Source: Alphaproteobacteria bacterium
GTDB taxonomy: Bacteria > Pseudomonadota > Alphaproteobacteria > Puniceispirillales > Puniceispirillaceae
DNA: 30,962 bases
Direction: 5' to 3'
NCBI GenBank assembly: GCA_011524805.1
Contig: WTJO01000118.1
Coordinates: forward strand, 1-30,962
The notes under the pieces were generated by a model. That model was not told where the DNA came from, ran no database searches, and worked only from the letters and a program-made list of their open reading frames with translations. Shown here one piece after another: positions 25,477 through 30,962 of the stretch (the stretch's first letter is position 1; every line of letters starts with the position of its first letter). The translations under genes and the position numbers were made by a program.

Positions 25477-26466
25477 TTATGATGCAAAACTGTCAGCGTC
25501 AATCTTCTTGAAGATCTGTCTGGCAGTGTTGCAATCTGCCTCTATCTGGTCTTTGAGCGCATCAAGAGACGGAAATTTCTGTTCTGTCCTGATATAGTCG
25601 ATAAGTGCAAGGGTCAGCCTTTGCCCGTAAATATCTTCATCAAATTCGAACAGATGTGCTTCTGCCAGCACGCCCCTGTTATTTACAGTGGGGCGCTGTC
25701 CGATATTACATACCCCACGCATCACACCCAGCTCAGGTCTGTCCGGCAACCATGCGGTGACAGCATAGACCCCGAAAGCAGGATGAAGATAATGCTGCAT
25801 GCCCAGATTTGCAGTCGGAAAATCAAGCAGGCGGCCACGCTGGTCACCTGTTAATACCTCGCCTGATATCTGATGCGGAGTGCCTAGCATATCTGCTGCC
25901 AGCCCTACCTGACCTGCCTGCAATGCTGCTCTGATACGTGATGACGAGATGACCATTTTATTCTCGTCTGTCAGCAATGTGACTGGCTGTGCGATAAGCT
26001 GTGTATCCTGCTGTGCAGATTGTAGGCTGGCCATATTGCCCTCGCGTGCATTGCCAAAGGCAAAATCTGAACCTGCATATAAAAAGCGGATGCCCAGATG
26101 CGCTACCAGAACATCTTCTGCAAATTGCTGTGCAGTCATATTCTGAAGCGCTTCATTAAAGGCTACGCGGATAATATAATCCACCCCCTGATCAGCAATG
26201 CGGCCTGTTTTATCTGTTTCATCCATCAGCAGAAACGGCGCATCATCCCGCCTGAAATACTGGCGCGGATGAGGCGAGAATGTCACAACGCATGAGCTGA
26301 TTGCTTCAGCTTTGGCTGTGTGTACGGCCTGTTCGATAATTGTCTGATGGCCCTTATGCACACCGTCAAAATTGCCAATAGCACAGGATAGCGCGCCACA
26401 TGATAGCGGTGCGTCTCCCCATTTCCAGTCAATGATTTGTGTCTGCTTATCTAGCTCAATACTCAT
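25477..26466 (-). CDS. ribF: Bifunctional riboflavin kinase / FAD synthetase
   Basis: Makes FMN from riboflavin and then FAD in the cytosol. From ATG 26466 (MSIELDKQTQ) it has 329 residues; a TTG at 26496 could add ten. The N-terminal FAD-synthetase nucleotidyltransferase motif is GNFDGVHKGH at 31-40, with the SSSRIRAALQAG motif midway. The C-terminal kinase domain shows GEVLTGDQRGRLLDFPTANL and the VCNIGQRPTVNNRG block. It heads the ribF > ileS > lspA > lipoprotein > mutL run, whose first three genes keep the widespread proteobacterial order. Confidence 0.96.
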   Translation of the reverse strand: MSIELDKQTQIIDWKWGDAPLSCGALSCAIGNFDGVHKGHQTIIEQAVHTAKAEAISSCVVTFSPHPRQYFRRDDAPFLLMDETDKTGRIADQGVDYIIRVAFNEALQNMTAQQFAEDVLVAHLGIRFLYAGSDFAFGNAREGNMASLQSAQQDTQLIAQPVTLLTDENKMVISSSRIRAALQAGQVGLAADMLGTPHQISGEVLTGDQRGRLLDFPTANLGMQHYLHPAFGVYAVTAWLPDRPELGVMRGVCNIGQRPTVNNRGVLAEAHLFEFDEDIYGQRLTLALIDYIRTEQKFPSLDALKDQIEADCNTARQIFKKIDADSFAS

Positions 26467-26521
26467 AAGTCGGGATACTGCCCTAAAATACTGCAAAACT
26501 CAATGCTAACTATCGCTCTGT

Positions 26522-26536
26522 GGCTAAGATTTAGCC
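26522..26536. repeat. Inverted repeat between ribF and mscS
   Basis: GGCTAA-gat-TTAGCC, perfect 6-base arms with a 3-base spacer, lies in the divergent gap about 55 bases upstream of the ribF start. It could form a small hairpin or be an operator for the ribF operon; no T-run follows on either strand, so it is not an intrinsic terminator. Confidence 0.35.
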
Positions 26537-26563
26537 TCAATTTGCGAAGAATAACAGATGCAC

Positions 26564-26592
26564 TTCTCAAGGGCGCATTGACCACCTATACT
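26564..26592 (+). promoter_or_regulatory. Possible sigma-70-type promoter for mscS
   Basis: TTCTCA (26564-26569) and TATACT (26587-26592) are 17 bases apart, with four and five of six matches to the -35 and -10 consensus. Transcription would begin near 26600 and leave a ~70-base leader before mscS. This is a prediction from consensus alone. Confidence 0.4.
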
Positions 26593-26670
26593 GGCGATAG
26601 CCATATCTTATCACTATCCTGATGACATAGATAACGCTACTATGCGACTCAGAGATAACAGGACAGACAG

Positions 26671-27525
26671 ATGAATGAGATTACTGCATCAATTGACCAG
26701 CTGGCAATTATCAGCACCCAGATGATTGAACTGGCTGTCCAATATAGCTTTAATATTTTTGCCGGGCTGGGCACGCTTATTATCGGGCTATGGCTGTCAG
26801 GACGCGCATCAAAAGCTGTTTCTGGTCTGCTAAACCGGATGCCGCGCAAAGATGCCACTCTTACGCCTGTGGCGGCGGCTGTGGCAAAATATGCTGTCAT
26901 TGTCATTACCATTATCATCACCCTCAGCCAGTTTGGTGTTGAAACAACATCTGTCATCGCTGTTCTGGGTGCCGCAGGTCTGGCCATCGGTCTGGCATTA
27001 CAGGGCACATTATCAAATGTAGCCGCAGGCGTGATGCTGCTGATTTTGCGCCCCTTTGAAGCAGGCAACTGGGTCGAAACAAACGGATTTTCAGGAACAG
27101 TAAAAGAGATCGGGCTGTTTACTACCAGCATCATCACCTTTGAGAATGTATTTATCTCAATTCCAAATTCATCTATCTGGTCAGCCACCATCATTAATCA
27201 TAACAAAATTGGCAGCAGGCGGCTGGATCTGGATATCGGAGTTGGGTATGACACTGATCTGGATGTTGCCGAGAAAGCTTTATTGTCGCTTGCACGTGAT
27301 AGCCGCGTGCTGGACGACCCGGCTCCTGTTTTTCTGGTGGTTTCCTATGATGATAGCGCCATTACCGTCAGGCTGAGGCTATATGCCAATTTTGACGATT
27401 TTTTTGCGCTGTCATGGGATCTGAACAGACAGCTTAAATCTGTGCTGGATGCCCATAATATCGACATTCCCTTCCCGCAACGTGTTGTCCATCACAAGGG
27501 CGCCACAGATGAAGGGGCAATATAG
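26671..27525 (+). CDS. mscS: Small-conductance mechanosensitive channel, MscS family
   Basis: Inner-membrane heptameric channel that releases solutes on hypo-osmotic shock. The 284-residue length matches E. coli MscS (286). Three hydrophobic helices lie at about 25-43, 67-88 and 95-126. The pore helix TM3 carries the small-residue pattern GAAGLAIGLALQGTLSNVAAG at 100-120, followed by LRPFEAGNWVE. The beta domain shows NSSIWSATIINHNK. AGGA lies 7 bases before the ATG. The gene is followed by chaC after 33 bases. Confidence 0.94.
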   Translation: MNEITASIDQLAIISTQMIELAVQYSFNIFAGLGTLIIGLWLSGRASKAVSGLLNRMPRKDATLTPVAAAVAKYAVIVITIIITLSQFGVETTSVIAVLGAAGLAIGLALQGTLSNVAAGVMLLILRPFEAGNWVETNGFSGTVKEIGLFTTSIITFENVFISIPNSSIWSATIINHNKIGSRRLDLDIGVGYDTDLDVAEKALLSLARDSRVLDDPAPVFLVVSYDDSAITVRLRLYANFDDFFALSWDLNRQLKSVLDAHNIDIPFPQRVVHHKGATDEGAI

Positions 27526-27558
27526 GTTAACAATAATCAAATAAGTATTTATGGTGCC

Positions 27559-28254
27559 GTGCAGGAAAAACCCCCAAATCACACATTAAGCCGGGATATG
27601 CTGGTAGATGGAACTGTCCAGCAGCTTGCCATGTTGCGTGATGGTGAAGAAAGCAAGGTGCTGTCACCTGAGGCGCTGGCAGAGTCCCGCCGCGCGATTC
27701 TGCCTGATAAATATGGTGGGTCTGATATCTGGGTGTTTGGCTATGGCTCGCTTATCTGGAATCCGTTAATCGAATTTGCAGAACGTGTACCGGCGCAGGT
27801 ATTCGGGTTTCACAAACGGTTTTGTCTGTGGACACGTATCGGGCGAGGCTCGCCTGAATGTCCGGGGCTGGTACTGGCACTAGACAGGGGCGGGTCTGTC
27901 AGAGGCCATGCGTTCAGGATCAGGGCGGATATTGCCCCGTCAGAGCTTGATATTTTATGGAAGCGCGAAATGCTGAGCAATGCCTATGCGCCAAAATGGC
28001 TTCAATGCAGGCTTGAAACAGGCAAGACAGTGAATGCGCTAGGCTTTGTCATCAGGCGTGACAGCCCCAGCTATGCCGGTAAATTAACTGACTCAGAAAC
28101 GGCGCAGATAATATCACAGGCAGCCGGCTTTGTCGGTCCCTGTTGGGAATATCTGTTTGAAACAGAACGGGCATTGCAGGCAGCCGGATTTAATGACAGC
28201 TATATGCGCAAACTCTCACAGCTTGTAAGGCAGAAACAGCAATCTGCAAAATAG
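27559..28254 (+). CDS. chaC: Glutathione-specific gamma-glutamylcyclotransferase, ChaC family
   Basis: Predicted to cleave glutathione into 5-oxoproline and Cys-Gly in the cytosol. The core matches ChaC: VFGYGSLIWNP at 59-69 (YGSL substrate loop), GFHKRFCLWTRIGRGSPECPGLVLAL, and the LWKREM segment with Glu 137 as the likely catalytic acid, then NAYAPKWL. The start is uncertain: GTG at 27559 gives 231 residues, and ATG at 27598 gives 218; neither has a good ribosome site. An ATG at 27551 is out of frame. With gshA also in the window, the organism can make and turn over glutathione. It is convergent with iclR, with a strong hairpin in the junction. Confidence 0.9.
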   Translation: MQEKPPNHTLSRDMLVDGTVQQLAMLRDGEESKVLSPEALAESRRAILPDKYGGSDIWVFGYGSLIWNPLIEFAERVPAQVFGFHKRFCLWTRIGRGSPECPGLVLALDRGGSVRGHAFRIRADIAPSELDILWKREMLSNAYAPKWLQCRLETGKTVNALGFVIRRDSPSYAGKLTDSETAQIISQAAGFVGPCWEYLFETERALQAAGFNDSYMRKLSQLVRQKQQSAK

Positions 28255-28275
28255 GCTTTTTTGGTATGCGCCGTC

Positions 28276-28300
28276 ATCTGGCCTGCTATTCAGGCCAGAT
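28276..28300. terminator. Strong hairpin at the chaC/iclR convergent junction
   Basis: ATCTGGCCTG and CAGGCCAGAT form perfect 10-base arms around a 5-base loop (ctatt). The repeat covers the last four codons and stop of iclR and extends into the 31-base gap after chaC. A T-run (ctttttt) lies before the hairpin on the plus strand, not after it, so it is not a textbook intrinsic terminator. A role in 3'-end formation or mRNA protection for both convergent transcripts is inferred. Confidence 0.5.
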
Positions 28301-29071
28301 ACCGCCAAGCGCTTTTGACAAATCCTGAGATGTCTGTCTTACCACCCGTCCAAACTGTGCCATGGATGGCTCTGACACGCGCACAGAAGGCCCTGAAACA
28401 GACAAGGCACCAACAACCCCTGCCCCCTTGCTAAATAGCGGGGCAGCAACACAACGCAATCCATCTGAATGTTCTTCATTGTCATAGGCAAATTGCCGCT
28501 TGGCAATGACATCAAGCTCTGCCACCAGACTGTCCAGCGTAACATGGCTTTTCGATGTCATCTGGGCAATGCCGACAGATTTTACCAGCTCAATTGCATC
28601 TTTACGTGGCATAAAGGCCAGACAGACCTTGCCAACGGCAGAACAGGTAAGTGGCGCCTTCGCCCCCGGCCGTGCCAATGCGCGCATCAGTTCCGGACAT
28701 TCATTCTGTGCAAGATATACCAGCTCGCCATCTTCTATCAGGGCAAGGTTGGAGGTTTCGCCAGTCTGCTGCATCAGCATTCGCAAATACGGACGTGCCA
28801 TGTAGCTAATGTCTTTCGCCCTGAGATAGGACGAGCCAACATTGAAACTCTGAACACCTATAAGCCAGCGCCCATCTTCAAAACGGACAAACTGGTCAAG
28901 CTGTAATGTGGTCAGCAGACGATGTGCTGTTGAAGGTGCCAGCCCTACCCGCCGAGCCAGCTCGGACAGGTTAAGACCATCAGGTTCTTCGGCCAGCTGG
29001 ATTAACAGCCCTAACGCGCGAGAAACTGACTGTGTATGGCCACTTCGCTTTTCTATTATATCATCAGGCAT
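28286..29071 (-). CDS. IclR-family transcriptional regulator
   Basis: A 261-residue DNA-binding regulator. The winged helix-turn-helix is at about 14-70 (SRALGLLIQLAE, then LSELARRVGLAPSTAHRLLTTL at 35-56). The C-terminal effector domain (about 80-255) has the usual SYLRAKDI, GETSNLAL and GAPLTCSAVGKVCLAF-like segments (KAPLTCSAVGKVCLA), plus VAAPLFSKGAGVVGALSVSGP near 210-230. Members typically bind small organic acids and control neighbouring catabolic or transport genes. A GAGGA ribosome site lies 7 bases before the ATG and is embedded in a 20-base palindrome that overlaps the start codon, suggesting autoregulation. Divergent from it is the 2-oxoglutarate hydroxylase-like gene, the natural candidate target. 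Confidence 0.93.
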   Translation of the reverse strand: MPDDIIEKRSGHTQSVSRALGLLIQLAEEPDGLNLSELARRVGLAPSTAHRLLTTLQLDQFVRFEDGRWLIGVQSFNVGSSYLRAKDISYMARPYLRMLMQQTGETSNLALIEDGELVYLAQNECPELMRALARPGAKAPLTCSAVGKVCLAFMPRKDAIELVKSVGIAQMTSKSHVTLDSLVAELDVIAKRQFAYDNEEHSDGLRCVAAPLFSKGAGVVGALSVSGPSVRVSEPSMAQFGRVVRQTSQDLSKALGGIWPE

Positions 29072-29090
29072 TAATGTGTCCTCACATTAA
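29071..29090. promoter_or_regulatory. 20-base palindrome over the iclR start and ribosome site (candidate operator)
   Basis: TTAATGTG (29071-29078) and CACATTAA (29083-29090) are a perfect inverted repeat with a 4-base spacer (tcct). On the minus strand the spacer is the AGGA of the iclR ribosome site and the repeat runs into the ATG. It could be an IclR-type operator for autoregulation, or an mRNA hairpin presenting AGGA in its loop. I saw no second exact copy in the iclR-hydroxylase gap. Confidence 0.55.
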
Positions 29091-29124
29091 GTGCCGTTCC
29101 CTTTCCATAAGATGGGGGTTTTGA

Positions 29125-29133
29125 TGGTATAAT
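29125..29133 (+). promoter_or_regulatory. Extended -10 promoter for the hydroxylase gene
   Basis: TGG-TATAAT matches the extended -10 (TGn plus a perfect TATAAT). No convincing -35 lies 16-18 bases upstream. A start near 29140 would give a leader of about 200 bases containing two inverted repeats. Confidence 0.5.
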
Positions 29134-29208
29134 TCAAGCGTTAGTTTTATTAACTGTAAATATCGCCCAGAAAAGTGGCGAATCAGAGCTGTATTTTTTG
29201 TATCACAT

Positions 29209-29232
29209 ATGCCGGCTAGTCATATTCGGCAT
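29209..29232 (+). repeat. Inverted repeat in the hydroxylase leader
   Basis: ATGCCG (29209-29214) and CGGCAT (29227-29232) are 6-base arms around a 12-base loop. It is a modest hairpin in the predicted 5' leader or a possible protein-binding site. Confidence 0.35.
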
Positions 29233-29245
29233 GCTGTCTGGAACA

Positions 29246-29278
29246 TTTTTTTCCAGTGTGGTTTTCTGCGGAAAAAAA
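29246..29278 (+). repeat. T-run/A-run inverted repeat in the hydroxylase leader
   Basis: TTTTTTTCC (29246-29254) pairs with GGAAAAAAA (29270-29278) across a 15-base spacer. The two runs could form a 9-bp stem in RNA, or act as phased A/T tracts that bend DNA. The arms are low-complexity, so chance is possible. Confidence 0.4.
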
Positions 29279-29343
29279 ATATTTGTATTTATCTGTTTTC
29301 CTTGCCAGCCTGAGGGAGAAGTCACAAAAACAGGGTATGTGTC

Positions 29344-30072
29344 ATGAGCACAATTAATGATTTATCTGGTGAGCACGCATCTGGACCGGCCGCATCACAT
29401 ACGACCGATTCGTCTGTCCAAAAAGATATTGCGCTAATGCAGGGCTGGCTGGACAATAAGCTGGACAGACGCACGGTTGCGCAATTTGTACCGGGGCCAG
29501 GCATTGCGAAATTAACGCTGACGTTTGATCCGTCCAAATTGCAGGCCGCATTATCAGAATGTCTTAGAAGACAGAACTATCAGGGCAGCATGCAAACCCA
29601 GGGATTCTCTGCCTTAGCGCTTACCCGCAGGCCGGGGCAGACAGAAATGTCTGAAAATGATCTGTCTGGCAGATACTGGCTACGTGACAAAGACAGTTAT
29701 GAAGAAGAAGCCCGTGAAGAGCTGGTTGATGAGGCTGCCTTTTCAGAATTTAATCCTGAATTTGGCGATACCTATTTTGCCTTTGTGCATAGCGAGCTAT
29801 CAAAGCGATTTCGGATTGGCCGGATGCGGGTGCTGTCAAAGCCTGTCTATAATTGCAATTCGTGGCATCGTGATCCGGAACCCAGAATCCATATCCCGAT
29901 AACCAGCAATCCCGGCTCGCTATTTATTGTCAATCATCACGTCACCCATCTGCCAGCAGACGGGTCTGTCTATTTTACAGATACGCGTGGTTATCACACC
30001 GCCATAAATGGCGGCGAGGCAGACAGGGTACATATTGTCGCAGCCTTGCCAGACGGGCTGGTAACAGAGTAA
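29344..30072 (+). CDS. Aspartyl/asparaginyl-hydroxylase-like Fe(II)/2-oxoglutarate oxygenase
   Basis: A 242-residue soluble protein with no signal peptide. The C-terminal half has a double-stranded beta-helix oxygenase pattern: H175-x-D177 in NSWHRDPEPRIHIPI, a distal H218 in YFTDTRGYHTAINGG, and R228 in DRVHIVAAL. These would be the iron triad and the 2-oxoglutarate-binding Arg, as in the Asp/Asn beta-hydroxylase (PF05118-like) group that includes free-amino-acid (proline) hydroxylases. The substrate is unknown. Residues 1-25 are Ser/Ala/Gly/Thr-rich and probably disordered. It stands alone between a divergent IclR regulator and a convergent peptide-transporter ATPase (5-base gap). Non-enzymatic cupin-like roles cannot be excluded. 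Confidence 0.8.
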   Translation: MSTINDLSGEHASGPAASHTTDSSVQKDIALMQGWLDNKLDRRTVAQFVPGPGIAKLTLTFDPSKLQAALSECLRRQNYQGSMQTQGFSALALTRRPGQTEMSENDLSGRYWLRDKDSYEEEAREELVDEAAFSEFNPEFGDTYFAFVHSELSKRFRIGRMRVLSKPVYNCNSWHRDPEPRIHIPITSNPGSLFIVNHHVTHLPADGSVYFTDTRGYHTAINGGEADRVHIVAALPDGLVTE

Positions 30073-30077
30073 ATCGC

Positions 30078-30962
30078 CTATGATTCGCTCAGAGCGATCA
30101 CAGGTTCCATTTTGGCCAGCATCTTCTCGCTGAGATGGCATTTTATCTGATGACCGCCTGCCAGCGTCTTAACCTCTGGCAATTCGGTTTCACATTTATT
30201 GCCTTTGACAGATGATTTGTGCCTGCATCTTGTCTGGAATGGACAGCCCGGCGGCGGATTAACAGCCGATGGTATATCGCCTTCAAGCACAATCCGCTTT
30301 CTCTTCACCTTGGTATCTGCGATTGGCACGGCAGATAACAATGCTTCTGTATAGGGATGATATGGCGGCGCGAACACCTCGTCAGTTGTGCCTGTCTCGA
30401 CAATATGGCCAAGATACATCACAACCACCCTGTCAGACAGATAGCGCACGATTGACAGATCATGGCTGATAAATAGCAGGGTTGTGCGTGATTCATTCTG
30501 GATTTCCATGAGCAGGTCTGTCACCGCCGCCTGAACAGATACATCAAGCGCAGATACTGGCTCGTCTGCCACCACAATTTTTGCATCTCCAGCAAATGCA
30601 CGTGCTATCCCGACACGCTGTTTCTGCCCGCCTGAAAGCTGGCGCGGCATTCTGCCGGCAAATTCACGTGGCAATTTCACCAGATCAAGCAATGACAGCA
30701 TTTTGTCGTGACGTTCCTGCTCGCTATTGCCAATATCAAATACTTCAAGCGCCCTGATAATCTGGCGGCCAACTGTCATTGATGGGTTGAGCGTATCAAA
30801 CGGGTTCTGGAATACCATCTGCACAGACGAGACTGTTTCTGTATCTCTGTCTTCAATGGCCGTATCCTGAATATTTTTGCCAAGCATCTGGATATTGCCG
30901 GAGGTCGCTGTCTCAAGTCCCATCAGCACTTTTGCAAGGGTTGATTTACCACAGCCTGATTC
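30078..30962 (-). CDS. Oligopeptide/dipeptide ABC transporter ATPase, DppF/OppF type (5' end outside window)
   Basis: The C-terminal ~294 residues of a peptide-importer ATPase; the start lies beyond the window edge. The frame opens within Walker A (ESGCGKSTLAK). Then come the Q-loop (VQMVFQNPFDTLNPSM), signature LSGGQKQR, Walker B VVADEPVSALDVSVQ, and the switch His in LLFISHDLSIVRYLSDRV. The C-terminal oligopeptide-transporter extension (PPPGCPFQTRCRHKS, with Cys residues) identifies the Dpp/Opp (and related nickel/glutathione) class. It would energise uptake of peptides or similar ligands with permeases presumably encoded upstream on the minus strand, beyond the window. Confidence 0.93.
   Translation of the reverse strand, partial: ESGCGKSTLAKVLMGLETATSGNIQMLGKNIQDTAIEDRDTETVSSVQMVFQNPFDTLNPSMTVGRQIIRALEVFDIGNSEQERHDKMLSLLDLVKLPREFAGRMPRQLSGGQKQRVGIARAFAGDAKIVVADEPVSALDVSVQAAVTDLLMEIQNESRTTLLFISHDLSIVRYLSDRVVVMYLGHIVETGTTDEVFAPPYHPYTEALLSAVPIADTKVKRKRIVLEGDIPSAVNPPPGCPFQTRCRHKSSVKGNKCETELPEVKTLAGGHQIKCHLSEKMLAKMEPVIALSES

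Larger units (their letters stand above)
29072..29343. other. 272-base divergent intergenic region, iclR / hydroxylase
   Basis: This is the longest gene-free stretch of the window and it is AT-rich. From left to right it holds the iclR palindrome, an extended -10 promoter (29125-29133), the repeat AGTT-ttatt-AACT at 29143-29155, the ATGCCG/CGGCAT hairpin (29209-29232) and the T-run/A-run inverted repeat (29246-29278). It ends with an AGGG ribosome site 8 bases before the hydroxylase ATG. No tRNA or small ORF with a good start was seen. Confidence 0.7.

Noticed and set aside
28255..28275. T-run (ctttttt) after chaC as an intrinsic terminator
   Set aside because: No hairpin precedes it on the plus strand; the strong hairpin lies after the run.
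1..30962. CRISPR array, insertion sequence, prophage, toxin-antitoxin or defence genes
   Set aside because: No regularly spaced repeats, transposase, integrase, terminal inverted repeats or recognisable defence motifs were seen; nearly all of the sequence is accounted for by housekeeping genes.

Overview
The window is ordinary chromosomal DNA of an alphaproteobacterium. It is about half G+C and very densely packed. The evidence for the group is the gene set and order: ubiA diverging from rsmE-gshA, a short type-2 ArgC, a DUF374 acyltransferase joined to waaA-lpxK-lpxL, a DUF3035 lipoprotein after ribF-ileS-lspA, and an endonuclease-type MutL. A marine SAR116-like lineage would fit the content and composition, but that is only a guess. 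No rRNA, tRNA, CRISPR array, insertion sequence, prophage or integration site was found. No gene-free stretch exceeds about 270 bases.

Layout. 1-5.05 kb: the 3' end of tldD meets a minus-strand run rsmE > gshA > MFS transporter, with ubiA diverging from rsmE. 5.04-8.86 kb: an uncharacterised 'GSN-motif' protein and argC on the minus strand, then pmbA/tldE and a Cys-based phosphatase on the plus strand. 8.9-16.2 kb: a lipid A/Kdo block, with msbA (minus) diverging from DUF374 acyltransferase-waaA-lpxK-lpxL (plus), whose frames overlap or nearly touch, followed by convergent xseA. 16.3-19.65 kb: purD, then tadA (minus), rluB-rsmD (plus). 19.65-26.5 kb: a long minus-strand operon ribF > ileS > lspA > DUF3035 lipoprotein > mutL. 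26.6-28.3 kb: an MscS channel and a ChaC-type gamma-glutamylcyclotransferase. 28.3-31 kb: the most accessory-looking part, with an IclR regulator, a non-heme Fe(II)/2-oxoglutarate hydroxylase-like protein behind a long leader, and the start-truncated end of a DppF/OppF-type ABC ATPase.

Functional themes are envelope building (Kdo transfer, lipid A 4'-kinase and acylation, MsbA flippase, lipoprotein signal peptidase, a BAM-type lipoprotein), translation quality (ileS, tadA, rsmE, rsmD, rluB), DNA repair (mutL, xseA), glutathione making and breaking (gshA, chaC), and both halves of the TldD/TldE protease.

I found no clearly new multi-gene system. The best leads are the IclR/hydroxylase/peptide-transporter corner with a 20-bp palindrome on the iclR start, three convergent gene pairs whose stop codons share one CTAG, a strongly over-represented 9-mer, and two little-described families (the GSN-motif protein and the phosphatase beside pmbA).
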